From Mycolicibacterium crocinum (lineage in GTDB: Bacteria > Actinomycetota > Actinomycetes > Mycobacteriales > Mycobacteriaceae): a DNA stretch of 64,000 bases. Made by a program: the position numbers and the translations under genes. The stretch is from assembly GCF_022370635.2 (NCBI RefSeq), contig NZ_CP092362.2:1-64000 (forward strand), given 5' to 3'. The notes below the pieces were generated by a model. It searched no databases. It saw only the letters and a list, made by a program, of their open reading frames with translations, and was not told where the DNA came from. Shown here in pieces: positions 1-14,142 of this stretch. Position 1 is the stretch's first letter; each line of letters starts with the position of its first letter.

Positions 1-1503
1 TTGACCGATGATCCCGGTTCAGCGTTCGCCACGGTGTGGAGTTCGGTTGTCGCCGAGCTCAACGGCGACGGAACTGCGGACACGCGCCCCAGTAACGGCA
101 CTGGCGGCGACGCACCGCTCACTCCGCAACAGCGCGCGTGGCTGAAGTTGGTCCAACCACTCACGATCGCCGAAGGTTTCGCACTCCTGTCGGTTCCGAG
201 CAGCTTCGTCCAGAACGAGATCGAACGTCATCTGCGAACCCAGATCGTCGACGCTCTGAGCCGTCGGCTCGGACAGCGGGTCGAGCTCGGGGTGCGAATC
301 GCTCCGCCGGCCCTCGAGGAGGAGAACGAGCCCGCCGCCGCCGAGCCCGCGGTCGTCGACTCCGATCTCGACGAGGTCGACGAGGACCGCGAGGCACTGG
401 CCAGTGCGCACGAGACGTGGCCAAGCTATTTCATCGAGCGGCCGCGCAGTAACCCGTCGGCCGAAGCACCCGGTATCAGCCTCAACCGCCGCTACACCTT
501 CGACACCTTCGTCATCGGTGCCTCCAACCGGTTCGCACATGCCGCCGCCCTGGCCATCGCCGAAGCTCCGGCCCGCGCGTACAACCCGTTGTTCATCTGG
601 GGTGAGTCCGGTCTCGGTAAGACGCACCTGCTCCATGCGGCCGGCAACTACGCGCAGCGGCTCTTCCCGGGCATGCGGGTGAAGTACGTCTCGACCGAAG
701 AGTTCACCAACGACTTCATCAACTCCCTGCGCGACGACCGCAAGGTCGCGTTCAAACGCAGCTACCGCGACATCGATGTGCTGCTGGTCGACGACATCCA
801 GTTCATCGAAGGCAAGGAAGGTATCCAGGAAGAGTTCTTCCATACCTTCAACACGCTCCACAACGCCAACAAGCAGATCGTGATCTCCTCCGACCGGCCG
901 CCGAAACAGCTGGCCACACTTGAAGACCGGCTGCGCACCCGGTTCGAGTGGGGATTGATCACCGACGTTCAGCCGCCGGAGCTGGAAACCCGCATCGCCA
1001 TCTTGCGGAAGAAGGCGCAGATGGAGCGGCTTGACGTTCCCGATGACGTCCTGGAACTGATCGCCAGCAGCATCGAGCGCAACATCCGCGAGCTCGAGGG
1101 CGCTCTGATCCGCGTCACCGCGTTCGCCTCATTGAACAAGACACCGATCGACAAGGCACTCGCCGAAATCGTGTTGCGGGATCTGATCGCCGACGCCGGC
1201 ACGATGCAGATCAGTACCGCGGCCATCATGGCGGCCACCGCCGAGTACTTCGACACCACGGTCGAGGAATTGCGCGGGCCTGGCAAGACGCGCGCGCTGG
1301 CCCAATCGCGACAGATCGCCATGTATCTATGTCGCGAGCTCACCGACCTGTCACTGCCCAAGATCGGGCAGGCCTTCGGCCGCGATCACACCACGGTCAT
1401 GTACGCGGAGAAGAAGATTCGCGGCGAAATGGCCCACCGGCGTGAGGTGTTCGATCACGTCAAGGAACTCACCACGCGGATCCGCCAGCGCTCCAAGCGC
1501 TGA
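1..1503 (+). CDS. dnaA: Chromosomal replication initiator protein DnaA
   Basis: AAA+ ATPase that binds DnaA boxes and opens oriC. Visible are an N-terminal domain I (about residues 1-95), an acidic Glu/Ala/Pro-rich linker (about 105-140), the Walker A motif GESGLGKT at 201-208, Walker B LLVDDIQF at 261-268, and the domain IV DNA-binding signature [14 protein letters not shown] around 460-473. The 500-residue length is normal for mycobacteria. It starts with TTG at the first base of the window, so the upstream RBS is not visible; the start agrees with the mycobacterial family, where the origin of numbering is usually placed. The oriC region follows directly. Confidence 0.98.
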   Translation: MTDDPGSAFATVWSSVVAELNGDGTADTRPSNGTGGDAPLTPQQRAWLKLVQPLTIAEGFALLSVPSSFVQNEIERHLRTQIVDALSRRLGQRVELGVRIAPPALEEENEPAAAEPAVVDSDLDEVDEDREALASAHETWPSYFIERPRSNPSAEAPGISLNRRYTFDTFVIGASNRFAHAAALAIAEAPARAYNPLFIWGESGLGKTHLLHAAGNYAQRLFPGMRVKYVSTEEFTNDFINSLRDDRKVAFKRSYRDIDVLLVDDIQFIEGKEGIQEEFFHTFNTLHNANKQIVISSDRPPKQLATLEDRLRTRFEWGLITDVQPPELETRIAILRKKAQMERLDVPDDVLELIASSIERNIRELEGALIRVTAFASLNKTPIDKALAEIVLRDLIADAGTMQISTAAIMAATAEYFDTTVEELRGPGKTRALAQSRQIAMYLCRELTDLSLPKIGQAFGRDHTTVMYAEKKIRGEMAHRREVFDHVKELTTRIRQRSKR

Positions 1504-2013
1504 AATCACTCTTTTCTGTCATCCGCGCCAAAAAACTTTGGCCACTGTCGTACCACTCGTCACACTCTTGACTTGTGCACACAGCTGTGGACAACACCTC
1601 ACATCGTCGTGGAAGTACCGGAATGACAATGAACAACCATCGGCTGTGCACACCGGTCCTGTGATTCGCCGGCGTTCATGCACAGCTGGTGCACATGCGC
1701 TCACACGGCCGGAGCAGGCAATCGACGCTGTAGTCCACAGGTTGCACAGGCCCTATTACTATTGCCGTTATCTCTCTTCCATTTTCTTCTTTGAAGACAG
1801 CCTTGGGGAGTAGCCGCTCAACAGGACCTCCGGCTCGGTCTGGTGGTGCTCGTGTCACCCCGATCGATTAGCTTTCAAGATGGCGCCCGACGCTCTACGG
1901 TTGTTGTTCTGACTGCCGTTCTGCGGCTGTCGCTCACAGATCACGCTCATCCGTGCTGCGGCACGCGGTGAACGCTGGTCGGGGTTATTGGGTGATGAAG
2001 GGACTATGTAGAC
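1504..2013. other. oriC: oriC region between dnaA and dnaN
   Basis: A 510-bp non-coding gap between dnaA and dnaN, the established oriC position in mycobacteria. Sites like the mycobacterial DnaA box (TTGTCCACA type) are visible: TTGTGCACA at 1573-1581, TGTGGACAA (reverse-strand TTGTCCACA) at 1586-1594, TGTGCACAC at 1645-1653 and TAGTCCACA at 1731-1739. An AT-rich, T-rich run follows at about 1754-1796 and is a candidate unwinding element. The rest up to 2013 would hold the dnaN promoter. Box calls are by eye; DnaA binding was not tested. Confidence 0.9.
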
Positions 2014-3201
2014 GTGGCAACGACGACGGTTGGCTCCGACTTGAAGTTCCGCCTGGTGCGGGAGGACTTCGCCGATGCGGTGGCCTGGGTTGCCCGTAAC
2101 CTTCCGACCCGGCCGACCGTTCCGGTCCTGGCCGGCGTGCTGCTCACCGGCACCGATGAGGGTTTGACGATTTCCGGCTTCGACTACGAAGTGTCGGCGG
2201 AGGTGCGCGTGCCCGCCGAAATCGCTTCTCCGGGAAGCGTTTTGGTGTCCGGGCGGTTGTTGTCCGACATCACCAGGGCGCTGCCGGCCAAGCCCGTTGA
2301 CGTCAGCGTCGAAGGCACCCGGGTGGCGTTGAGCTGTGGAAGTGCCCGATTCTCGCTGCCGACGATGGCGGTCGAGGACTACCCGGCGCTGCCGGAACTG
2401 CCGGAGGAAACCGGAGTGATCTCCGCCGATCTGTTCGGCGAGGCGATCGGCCAGGTCGCGGTGGCGGCCGGCCGCGACGACACCCTGCCGATGCTGACCG
2501 GCATCCGGGTGGAGATTTCCGGCGAGACAGTGGTTTTGGCGGCCACCGACCGATTCCGGTTGGCCGTTCGCGAACTGACCTGGTCGACGTCCTCCCCCAG
2601 CCTCGAAGCCGCGGTGTTGGTGCCGGCCAAGACGCTGGCCGAAGCCGCGAAGGCGGGGACGTCCGGTTCCGAGGTGCATCTGGCCTTGGGGGCCGGGTCC
2701 GCTGTCGGCAAGGAAGGTCTGCTGGGCATTCGCAGTGGCGGCAAGCGCAGCACGACCCGTCTGCTCGACGCGGAGTTCCCGAAGTTCCGCCAGCTGCTGC
2801 CCGCCGAGCACACGGCCATGGCCACCATCGGGGTGGGTGAGCTGACCGATGCCATCAAACGTGTGGCACTGGTCGCCGATCGCGGTGCGCAGGTCCGGAT
2901 GGAATTCGGCGATGGAGTGCTGCATCTGTCGGCCGGTGCCGACGATGTCGGACGCGCCGAGGAGGATCTGCCCGTCGAATTCGCCGGTGAGCCGCTGACG
3001 ATCGCGTTCAACCCCACCTATCTGACCGACGGCCTGGGCTCGTTGCACTCGGATCGGGTGACGTTCGGTTTCACCACGCCCAGCAGGCCGGCGGTGTTAC
3101 GGCCGGCAAATGGGGAAGAACAGGTGGATGGCACCGGACCGTTCCCCGCCGTTCAAACCGACTACGTATACCTGTTGATGCCGGTCCGGCTTCCCGGCTG
3201 A
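2014..3201 (+). CDS. dnaN: DNA polymerase III beta subunit (sliding clamp)
   Basis: Processivity clamp that encircles DNA and tethers PolIII, and also binds other clamp clients. The protein is 395 residues, the normal size, with the three repeated clamp folds; the family C-terminal end [12 protein letters not shown] is intact. The GTG start at 2014 has a purine-rich AAGGGA about 8 bases upstream and gives the family N-terminus ([14 protein letters not shown]). It lies directly downstream of oriC and 28 bases before gnd, so these genes may be co-transcribed. Confidence 0.98.
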   Translation: MATTTVGSDLKFRLVREDFADAVAWVARNLPTRPTVPVLAGVLLTGTDEGLTISGFDYEVSAEVRVPAEIASPGSVLVSGRLLSDITRALPAKPVDVSVEGTRVALSCGSARFSLPTMAVEDYPALPELPEETGVISADLFGEAIGQVAVAAGRDDTLPMLTGIRVEISGETVVLAATDRFRLAVRELTWSTSSPSLEAAVLVPAKTLAEAAKAGTSGSEVHLALGAGSAVGKEGLLGIRSGGKRSTTRLLDAEFPKFRQLLPAEHTAMATIGVGELTDAIKRVALVADRGAQVRMEFGDGVLHLSAGADDVGRAEEDLPVEFAGEPLTIAFNPTYLTDGLGSLHSDRVTFGFTTPSRPAVLRPANGEEQVDGTGPFPAVQTDYVYLLMPVRLPG

Positions 3202-3229
3202 CCGGGTTTTCCGACGTAGAGAGGCAGTC

Positions 3230-4123
3230 ATGCAGCTGGGTTTGGTCGGTCTGGGCAAGATGGGCTTCAACATGCGCCAGCGGTTGCGCGACGGCGGACA
3301 TGAAGTCATCGGATACGACCCCAGGCCCGAGGTGACGGATGTTCCGTCTTTGGCGGGACTGGCCGAAGCGCTCGACGCTCCGCGGGTGGTGTGGGTGATG
3401 GTGCCGTCGGGTCCGATCACCGACGACACCATCAACGAGCTCGCCGACGTTCTCAGCCCGGGTGACCTGGTGGTCGACGGCGGCAACTCCAAATACACCG
3501 AGGATGGTCCGCACGCGGAACTGCTTGGCGCAAAAGGGATTTCATTTGTTGACGCCGGTGTGTCCGGTGGCATCTGGGGTCTGGAGGAAGGCTACGGCCT
3601 GATGGTCGGCGGCAGTGACGACGATGTCGCGCGGGTGATGCCGATCTTCGAGACGCTACGCCCGCCGGGAGATCTGGCCGACGGTTTCGTGCATGCCGGC
3701 CCGGTGGGCGCGGGTCACTACGCCAAAATGGTGCACAACGGCATCGAGTACGGGTTGATGATGGCGTATGCCGAAGGTTACGAGTTGTTGGCCGCCGAAC
3801 CGTTGATCAAAGACACCCAGGCGGTGATCCAGGCCTGGACCAACGGCACGGTCGTGCGGTCGTGGTTGCAGCAGTTGTTGGCCAAGGCGCTGGCCGAGGA
3901 TCCTGGGTTCGATGCGATCTCCGGTTACACCGAGGATTCCGGTGAAGGCCGTTGGACCGTCGAGGAGGCGATCCGTCATCGGGTGCCGATGCCAGTGATC
4001 GCCGCGTCGTTGTTCGCCCGTTTCGCGTCGCGGCAAGAGGATTCGCCGACGATGAAAGCCGTTTCGGCGCTGCGTAATCAGTTCGGTGGCCACGCGGTCA
4101 AGCGGGTTTCGGTATCGGGATAG
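3230..4123 (+). CDS. gnd: 6-phosphogluconate dehydrogenase (decarboxylating), short type
   Basis: Pentose phosphate pathway enzyme that oxidatively decarboxylates 6-phosphogluconate to ribulose 5-phosphate with NAD(P)+. The Rossmann motif GLVGLGKMG is at residues 4-12 and the substrate-binding region VDGGNSKYTEDG sits near residue 85. At 297 residues it belongs to the short (GndA/YqeC-type) group, not the 470-residue E. coli type. It has an AGAGAGG ribosome-binding site before ATG 3230. In several non-tuberculous mycobacteria gnd lies between dnaN and recF, while M. tuberculosis lacks it there; that supports a Mycolicibacterium-like origin. The stop is 9 bases from the recF start. Confidence 0.94.
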   Translation: MQLGLVGLGKMGFNMRQRLRDGGHEVIGYDPRPEVTDVPSLAGLAEALDAPRVVWVMVPSGPITDDTINELADVLSPGDLVVDGGNSKYTEDGPHAELLGAKGISFVDAGVSGGIWGLEEGYGLMVGGSDDDVARVMPIFETLRPPGDLADGFVHAGPVGAGHYAKMVHNGIEYGLMMAYAEGYELLAAEPLIKDTQAVIQAWTNGTVVRSWLQQLLAKALAEDPGFDAISGYTEDSGEGRWTVEEAIRHRVPMPVIAASLFARFASRQEDSPTMKAVSALRNQFGGHAVKRVSVSG

Positions 4124-4132
4124 CCAGCTCCG

Positions 4133-5284
4133 ATGTATGTCCGGCACCTGGCGCTCCGCGACTTCCGGTCGTGGGAAAGCGTCGATCTCGAATTGGCGCC
4201 GGGCAGAACGGTATTCGTCGGACCCAATGGGTTCGGTAAAACCAATCTCGTTGAAGCACTCTGGTATTGCGCCACTCTCGGATCACACCGAGTTGCCACC
4301 GACGCCCCGTTGATCCGGGCTGGCGCGGAACGTGCCGTGGTATCGACGATCGTCGTCAACGAGGGCCGGGAATTGGCCGTCGATCTGGAAATCGCGGCGG
4401 GCCGCGCCAACAAGGCACGGTTGAATCGATCCCCGGTCAGAAGCACCCGTGAAATCCTCGGCGCGGTGCGCGCCGTGCTGTTCGCACCGGAGGATCTCGC
4501 TCTGGTTCGCGGCGACCCTGGCGAACGCCGGCGTTACCTCGATGAACTCGCCTCGGTCCGGCGTCCGCGGGTGGCTGCGATCCGCGCCGACTACGACAAG
4601 GTACTCAAGCAGCGCACTGCGTTGCTGAAATCCGCTGCGGGAGCGCGGTTTCGGGGCGACTCCGGTGTTCTGGAGACCCTCGACGTGTGGGACGGTCACC
4701 TGGCCGCGCACGGCGCGCAGTTGATGGCGGCCCGGATCGAACTGGTCAATCTGCTGGCACCCGAGGTGGAAAAGGCGTATCAACTGCTGGCGCCGGCATC
4801 GCGTCCGGCGGCGATCAGCTACCGCAGCAGTGTCCTCGAAGGACCGGACTCGGGTCACGACGTCGAATACCTGGAAGCCGCGCTATTGGCCGGACTGGCC
4901 GCGCGCCGCGGCGCCGAACTGGAACGCGGCATGTGCCTCGTCGGGCCGCACCGCGACGACCTGGACCTGCGCCTTGGTGACCAGCTGGCCAAGGGTTTCG
5001 CCAGTCACGGCGAATCCTGGTCCATGGCACTGGCATTGCGGCTGGCGTCGTATGAACTGCTGCGCACCGAGGGCAGCGAACCGGTGCTCATTCTCGACGA
5101 TGTGTTCGCCGAACTGGACAACTCGCGGCGGCGAGCGCTGGCCGGTGTTGCGGCCGACGCGGAGCAGGTGCTGATCACCGCCGCCGTCGGTGAAGACATC
5201 CCGCCCGACTGGGATGCCACCCGTATCGGCATTTCGTTACGTGACGGAGACAGCGGCAGGATGTCAGAGGTGGTGACACCGTGA
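4133..5284 (+). CDS. recF: DNA replication and repair protein RecF
   Basis: SMC-like ATPase that loads RecA at gaps (RecFOR pathway). Walker A GPNGFGKT lies at residues 30-37, the ABC-type signature region around [17 protein letters not shown], and Walker [13 protein letters not shown] near the C-terminus. The 383-residue length is normal. The ATG at 4133 follows the gnd stop by 9 bases. The last codons overlap the downstream DUF721 gene by 4 bases (GTGA), indicating translational coupling within the dnaN-gnd-recF-DUF721 group. Confidence 0.97.
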   Translation: MYVRHLALRDFRSWESVDLELAPGRTVFVGPNGFGKTNLVEALWYCATLGSHRVATDAPLIRAGAERAVVSTIVVNEGRELAVDLEIAAGRANKARLNRSPVRSTREILGAVRAVLFAPEDLALVRGDPGERRRYLDELASVRRPRVAAIRADYDKVLKQRTALLKSAAGARFRGDSGVLETLDVWDGHLAAHGAQLMAARIELVNLLAPEVEKAYQLLAPASRPAAISYRSSVLEGPDSGHDVEYLEAALLAGLAARRGAELERGMCLVGPHRDDLDLRLGDQLAKGFASHGESWSMALALRLASYELLRTEGSEPVLILDDVFAELDNSRRRALAGVAADAEQVLITAAVGEDIPPDWDATRIGISLRDGDSGRMSEVVTP

Positions 5285-5844
5285 CCGAATCCAACGAGGA
5301 GCCGGCCGACCCGCCCGAGCACCTGGCGAACCTTGCCGGAATGGATTTGGTGCGTCGCGCGCTGGAAGAGGCCCGCGGCGCAGCGCGCAGCCAAGGTAAG
5401 GAGGTCGGTCGCGGTGGTCGCTCCCCCGGCGCCCGGCGCAGTGCCGAGCGGGGGAACCGGCGCACCTGGTCAGGGCCCGGGCCGGATCGCCGTGATCCCC
5501 AGACTCTCGGCACGGCGGCCAACGAACTGGCCAAATCCCGCGGCTGGACGGGGCGGGTGGCCGAGGGCGCGGTGTTCGCACAGTGGGCGACCGTGGTCGG
5601 CGAGCAGATCGCTGAGCATGCCGAACCGACAGCGCTGCGCGACGGGGTGTTGAGCGTGACCGCCGAATCGACCGCGTGGGCGACCCAGTTGCGGATGGTG
5701 CAATCGCAGTTGCTGGCCAAAATCGCCGCCGCGGTCGGCGACGGGGTGGTGAAGTCGCTGAAAATCACCGGTCCTGTGGCCCCGTCTTGGCGGAAGGGTC
5801 CGCTGCACATCTCCGGGCGCGGGCCACGGGACACCTACGGCTGA
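5281..5844 (+). CDS. DUF721 family protein (Rv0004 family)
   Basis: A 187-residue conserved actinobacterial protein found between recF and gyrB in all mycobacteria. The N-terminal third is charged and low-complexity (Arg/Gly/Ala-rich, about residues 35-75). The C-terminal DUF721 domain (about 80-175) has the pattern [19 protein letters not shown] followed by [20 protein letters not shown] residues. In related (DciA-like) proteins this domain is linked to loading of the replicative helicase, so a replication role is an inference from family and location. The GTG start at 5281 overlaps the recF stop by 4 bases. Confidence 0.93.
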   Translation: MTESNEEPADPPEHLANLAGMDLVRRALEEARGAARSQGKEVGRGGRSPGARRSAERGNRRTWSGPGPDRRDPQTLGTAANELAKSRGWTGRVAEGAVFAQWATVVGEQIAEHAEPTALRDGVLSVTAESTAWATQLRMVQSQLLAKIAAAVGDGVVKSLKITGPVAPSWRKGPLHISGRGPRDTYG

Positions 5845-5948
5845 GGTCTCTACCACAGTCCGCTGACGGCCACGAGACGCTCGCCTATTAGCGCGTCAAG
5901 CGTCATCACGTATGCCGATCCGAGAAATTCCGTGCACGGCGCAACTAG

Positions 5949-8078
<2,130 letters not shown>

Positions 8079-8106
8079 CCCCGCGTAGGGATAACAGAGG
8101 ACTCAC

Positions 8107-10638
<2,532 letters not shown>

Positions 10639-10667
10639 CGCGGCGGGGCGACAGGTTAGGAGTGGCG

Positions 10668-11570
10668 GTGAGCGCACCGAACGAGCCGGGTCAACCCGGC
10701 CCGAGCGAGGGTCCGGGTAACGGGAACGGCTCGGCCGAGCGGGCCGGCACCCGACCGGGTGCCAACGGTGGGGCAGGCGAGGCCCCGCCGTGGCAGCGCG
10801 GTGCCACGCGAGCGCGGCAGGGTGGTGCACCACAGCGACCGGCGCCCGAAGGACAGGGACAGCCTCGGCAGGCGCCGCCGGCGGGTCCGCCGGCGAACAT
10901 CGAGCAGCGGGTGAACCGGTTCATCAGCGGCACGGCGGCCCCCGATCTGTCCGGCGCGGGTGGGCCGCAGCAGGAGCAGCGGCCGGAGCCGCGCACCGAG
11001 GCCGTGCGCCCGGAGTCGCGTCCCGAACCCAGGCCGGAGCCGCGCACCGAGTCTGTCCGCCCGGAGGGCTACGCCAGCGAGCTACCCGATCTGTCCGGAT
11101 CGGCCCCGCCAAAGCCGGTCGCCCAGCAACGCAAACCTGCTCCGGAGCAGCCGTCGCGACCGGCGGGCGCAGCCTCTCGCATCCAGGTGGCCGCGGGTCG
11201 TTCGCGCGGCCCGGTGCGGGCAAGCATGCAGATCCGGCACATAGATCCGTGGAGCGCGCTGAAGGTGTCGCTGCTGCTGTCGGTGGCGCTGTTCTTCGTG
11301 TGGATGATCGCGGTGGCGTTCCTCTATCTCGTGCTCGGCGGTATGGGCGTGTGGAGCAAGCTGAACAGCAACGTGGGTGACCTATTGACGGCCACCAGCG
11401 GTGGCGGCGGTGAGCTGGTATCCAGCGGGACGATCTTCGGCGGCGCAGCACTGATCGGTCTGGTCAACATCGTGTTGCTGACGGCGATGGCCACGGTGGG
11501 AGCGTTCATCTACAACCTCAGCACCGACATCGTCGGCGGTATCGAGGTCACGTTGGCCGACCGCGACTAG
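10668..11570 (+). CDS. DUF3566 membrane protein (Rv0007 family)
   Basis: A conserved actinobacterial protein always found downstream of gyrA. The first about 185 residues are disordered and rich in Pro, Gly, Arg and Glu, with two near-copies of the PEPRTE-type repeat. The DUF3566 domain begins at [26 protein letters not shown] and has two transmembrane segments ([20 protein letters not shown]; a second near [20 protein letters not shown]), ending VTLADRD as in the M. tuberculosis orthologue. I chose GTG 10668 because AGGAG at 10658-10662 is correctly spaced and it matches the family N-terminus; GTG 10662 overlaps that RBS. Function unknown. Confidence 0.92.
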   Translation: MSAPNEPGQPGPSEGPGNGNGSAERAGTRPGANGGAGEAPPWQRGATRARQGGAPQRPAPEGQGQPRQAPPAGPPANIEQRVNRFISGTAAPDLSGAGGPQQEQRPEPRTEAVRPESRPEPRPEPRTESVRPEGYASELPDLSGSAPPKPVAQQRKPAPEQPSRPAGAASRIQVAAGRSRGPVRASMQIRHIDPWSALKVSLLLSVALFFVWMIAVAFLYLVLGGMGVWSKLNSNVGDLLTATSGGGGELVSSGTIFGGAALIGLVNIVLLTAMATVGAFIYNLSTDIVGGIEVTLADRD

Positions 11571-11639
11571 TGCCGGTTCACCGGTTTGGGTGCAATGCCT
11601 CCGGTGCGGTAATCTCGTCGCTCGGTCGTATGTGAATAC

Positions 11640-11713
11640 GGGCCTATAGCTCAGGCGGTTAGAGCGCTTCGCTGATAACGAAGAGGTCGGAGGTTCGAGT
11701 CCTCCTAGGCCCA
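11640..11713 (+). tRNA. ileT: tRNA-Ile (GAT)
   Basis: A 74-nt cloverleaf. The acceptor GGGCCTA pairs with TAGGCCC at 11706-11712, with discriminator A at 11713. The anticodon GAT is at 11674-11676 in the loop CTGATAA, and the T-loop is GTTCGAGTC. It is ileT in the conserved gyrA-DUF3566-ileT-alaT order. CCA is not encoded. Confidence 0.96.
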
Positions 11714-11742
11714 CGATGTCCTGGTCATCGGGAAGGGCGCCC

Positions 11743-11835
11743 GTGCGGATTGCACTGCTGTTGGCGGTGATCGTCGCGGGCGCGGCGATCATCCGCAAAC
11801 GCCGCGGCGAAATCTGGCACACACTCGAGGACTGA
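11743..11835 (+). CDS. DLW-39-like small membrane peptide
   Basis: A short ORF filling the gap between tRNA-Ile and tRNA-Ala. From GTG 11743 it gives 30 residues: a hydrophobic helix (RIALLLAVIVAGAAII), a basic stop-transfer RKRRG and an acidic/aromatic end EIWHTLED. GGAAGG lies 6-7 bases before this GTG. An in-frame ATG at 11716, just after the tRNA, would give exactly 39 residues. The size, single helix and ending resemble the actinobacterial DLW-39 small-protein family known from this locus, but here the motif reads EIW. Function unknown. Confidence 0.55.
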   Translation: MRIALLLAVIVAGAAIIRKRRGEIWHTLED

Positions 11836-11843
11836 GACAGTTC

Positions 11844-11916
11844 GGGGCCTTAGCTCAGTTGGTAGAGCGCTGCCTTTGCAAGGCAGATGTCAGGAGTTCG
11901 AATCTCCTAGGCTCCA
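11844..11916 (+). tRNA. alaT: tRNA-Ala (TGC), integration site
   Basis: A 73-nt cloverleaf. The acceptor GGGGCCT pairs with AGGCTCC (one G-T) ending at 11915, with discriminator A at 11916. The anticodon TGC is at 11877-11879. The gene is intact on the left; its part from the anticodon stem to the 3' end is the left copy of the 48-bp direct repeat, so the element's integration preserved a working tRNA. Confidence 0.96.
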
Positions 11917-11919
11917 CAA
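11872..11919. repeat. attL: attL: left 48-bp direct repeat
   Basis: A 48-bp sequence running from the anticodon stem of tRNA-Ala through its 3' end and three bases beyond. It is identical to 22104-22151; the bases just outside (T/C on the left, G/C on the right) differ. The integrase gene ends 45 bases further on. This is the classic core for tyrosine-recombinase integration at the 3' end of a tRNA. Confidence 0.93.
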
Positions 11920-11963
11920 GAATTGATGCAGGTCAGACCCTAGTGGTCCGGCCTGTTTTGCTT

Positions 11964-13097
11964 TCACGCGGCGTCCGTGCCCACACTTTGCCCACACTCC
12001 CGAGTTAAAAGCGCGTTGATTGCCACGCCAACAGCCTCGACATCCGATCCGTACAGGTGCCCGTAGCGGTCCAGCGTTAGCGCCGCAGACTCGTGTCCCA
12101 GCATGTTCTGCAGGCTCTTGATATTCGCTCCAGCCTGGATCGCCAAGCTCGCTGCGGTGTGCCTCAACTCGTGGAGCTTGAAGTCGCAGACCGTGACCAG
12201 CTCCCCGGCCGAGTTCTTCTCGATGTGAGGGAACAGCTCGGCCGCCGCGACGGCGTCCGACCACCAACGGCGCCGCACATTCGCCCCACGCATATGACCG
12301 CCCTGCGAGTCGGGGAACGCCAATGCATCGGGCTCTCCCGGCACCAGGAGATCGGCGACGAACGCGGGCAGGCTCACCGTCCGGCCTTTACCGTTCTTCG
12401 GAGTGCCGACGACGAACTTGTTCTCGACGAGTGTCACCGATCTGCTGATGCGGATCTGCAACTTCTGAAGATCGAGATCCCGCCAGCGGAGCTCCGCCAC
12501 TTCGCCGAACCGCAGCCCGCACGTCCCGAGCACGTACACCAGGGGCCGATGCTCCCCGGCGGCAGCCGCCAGCGAGTGTAGCTGCTCCAAGGTCAGGAAC
12601 CGCTGCTCGACCGACTCCACCGAGGGCAACTCCACGCCATCGACCGGATTCATCACCAACCGGTTCTCAGCCACCGCCATCGCCAGCACCTGGCGCAGCA
12701 CACCGATCGCTTTGTGCACGGAAGCGGGCGCGTGCGTGCGGCTCAGATCCGCGACCCACTCCCGCACCAACTGCCGACTCACGTCGCCGATCGCCACCGC
12801 CGCGTGATCGGCAATGAACGTATCCGGCACCGCCTGATACCGAGCTCTGGTTGACGGCTTCAACTTGTGCTTCGACCCAAGCCACTCCCGCGCATACTCC
12901 CCCAACTGCACCCGACCGGCCGCCGGAGCAACGTAGGCGCCACGCCGCTTGTCGACCTCCAACTGATTGGCCCACGCCTCAGCGTCACGCTTCGTCCGGA
13001 ACCCACGCTTGTCCGTCTGCCTGCGGTCGGGTGTGCGATACCGAACCCGGTAACGCGTTGCGCCACTGCTAGTTCCGTACTTTTCGATCGTCGCCAT
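11964..13097 (-). CDS. int: Tyrosine recombinase integrase
   Basis: Site-specific integrase of 377 residues that would recombine the element's attP with tRNA-Ala. An AP2/Arm-type N-terminal DNA-binding part (about 1-65) is followed by a SAM-like core-binding domain (about 65-160) and the catalytic domain. Catalytic residues are visible: Arg196 in GLRFGEV, Lys234/237 in TPKNGKGR, His309-x-x-Arg312 in HELRH, His335 in LGHES and Tyr345 in DRYGHL. It is full length with all active residues, so probably functional. It lies next to attL, and its start shares one base with the repressor stop, so both form one leftward transcript. Confidence 0.96.
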   Translation of the reverse strand: MATIEKYGTSSGATRYRVRYRTPDRRQTDKRGFRTKRDAEAWANQLEVDKRRGAYVAPAAGRVQLGEYAREWLGSKHKLKPSTRARYQAVPDTFIADHAAVAIGDVSRQLVREWVADLSRTHAPASVHKAIGVLRQVLAMAVAENRLVMNPVDGVELPSVESVEQRFLTLEQLHSLAAAAGEHRPLVYVLGTCGLRFGEVAELRWRDLDLQKLQIRISRSVTLVENKFVVGTPKNGKGRTVSLPAFVADLLVPGEPDALAFPDSQGGHMRGANVRRRWWSDAVAAAELFPHIEKNSAGELVTVCDFKLHELRHTAASLAIQAGANIKSLQNMLGHESAALTLDRYGHLYGSDVEAVGVAINALLTRECGQSVGTDAA

Positions 13098-13777
13098 TAA
13101 CTAGAGCCTCTCTCTAACTCAGCTCGCATTTCGCGCGTGATCCGACCCTTCTTCTGCTGATTGGCGTCAGGCCCTGCTCGCTGGTCCCGCTCCTCGCTGA
13201 AAGTTCTGCCCCACAGCCGAATTGACCGGACCATGAGGTCACTAACGCTGATTCCGATTTGCCGCGCCATCCGCTTGTCGGCCACACCGGCGTGCGCCAC
13301 CAAGTCGGCCCGGAACTGACGGCCTCGCTCAGCCACCTCATCAATCCCATCCCACTCCTCCTCCGTGGGACCTCCGTATCCATGTACGACTCCGCCGCGG
13401 AACAGCTTGAACAGGTCCTCCGCCGGCGGTCTCAGCACGCCGTTGACGTCGATCCAGTCAACTTCGGTGCCAACAATGTCTGCGAGCGTGGGGGCGCTCC
13501 TCGCATCAATATCAAGCAACACACCGACGAATTCGTCGTCGGAATTGAGTGACGCGGTTCTGCCAAACGCAATTTGAAGAGCCACCGCCACCGCGATCAC
13601 CGTTGCCAATGAGGGGCTTGAGCGACCAGCCTCGAAATCTCCGACCGCCGAGGCCGTCCATCGGAGGCCGACCATGCGCGCGAATTCAGCGAACTTGTCC
13701 TGCGTCAGCCCGATCTGATTACGCCACCGTTTGCAGTTCGCACCAACCACCTCAGCCAAGGGCCTTGTCACCGTCAC
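13097..13777 (-). CDS. Xre-family repressor of the integrated element
   Basis: Probable immunity repressor/maintenance regulator. An N-terminal helix-turn-helix is visible (KRWRNQIGLTQDKFAEFAR, then ASAVGDFEAGRSSPSLATV, typical Xre/Cro). The C-terminal half (about 100-226) is unrecognised and may be a multimerisation or sensing domain. I prefer GTG 13777: it leaves the divergent control region free and begins VTVTRPLAEVVGANCKRW. An in-frame GTG at 13822 would extend the protein by 15 residues through the left operator arm. It is co-directional and overlapping with the integrase, and divergent from the excisionase-like gene. Confidence 0.8.
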   Translation of the reverse strand: MTVTRPLAEVVGANCKRWRNQIGLTQDKFAEFARMVGLRWTASAVGDFEAGRSSPSLATVIAVAVALQIAFGRTASLNSDDEFVGVLLDIDARSAPTLADIVGTEVDWIDVNGVLRPPAEDLFKLFRGGVVHGYGGPTEEEWDGIDEVAERGRQFRADLVAHAGVADKRMARQIGISVSDLMVRSIRLWGRTFSEERDQRAGPDANQQKKGRITREMRAELERGSS

Positions 13778-13800
13778 GACGCGAACATTAACGGACAATC

Positions 13801-13851
13801 CCGTTACTTGACAGGATCCCACCGCGCGTGGTGTTCTGTCTCAAGTAACGG
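13801..13851. promoter_or_regulatory. Divergent operator with 11-bp inverted repeat
   Basis: CCGTTACTTGA at 13801-13811 is the exact reverse complement of TCAAGTAACGG at 13841-13851, 29 bases apart. Each arm contains a -35-like hexamer facing away from its own side: TTGACA at 13808-13813 on + and TTGAGA at 13844-13839 on -. A repressor dimer on each arm would therefore shut off both divergent promoters, as in a phage genetic switch. Binding by the adjacent Xre protein is inferred. Confidence 0.7.
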
Positions 13852-13878
13852 AAACTCACGAATGATGAAGGGAACCCC

Positions 13879-14142
13879 ATGACGAAACCTCCCACCGCGG
13901 TCGGCGCAGTCGTCGCCGACCTGGTGGCTGAAATGGAGAAACAGGTGCCCGAGCACCTACTCCCACATGTCGCCAAACCCGAGCATGTCGCTGCCGTCAT
14001 GCACACCACGGTCGACGCACTCGCTCAGGATCGCTACCGCCGTCGTGGGTTGCCCTGGGTGAAGATCTCAGGCCGAGTCAGGTATCTCAGGGCTGATGTT
14101 CTGAGGTTCCTGGCTGATAACCGTTTTGGCGGCGCGGCCTGA
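13879..14142 (+). CDS. Excisionase-like HTH protein
   Basis: An 87-residue protein whose C-terminal half is a winged-helix/HTH_17-type domain (VAAVMHTTVDALAQDR, then WVKISGRVRYLRADVLRFLADNR). This is the form of actinobacterial excisionase (Xis) and replication-accessory proteins. It is the first gene of the rightward operon, opposite the repressor, which is the usual place for Xis in such elements. AAGGG at about 13867-13871 precedes ATG 13879. A role in excision together with the integrase is inferred from fold and position. Confidence 0.75.
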   Translation: MTKPPTAVGAVVADLVAEMEKQVPEHLLPHVAKPEHVAAVMHTTVDALAQDRYRRRGLPWVKISGRVRYLRADVLRFLADNRFGGAA

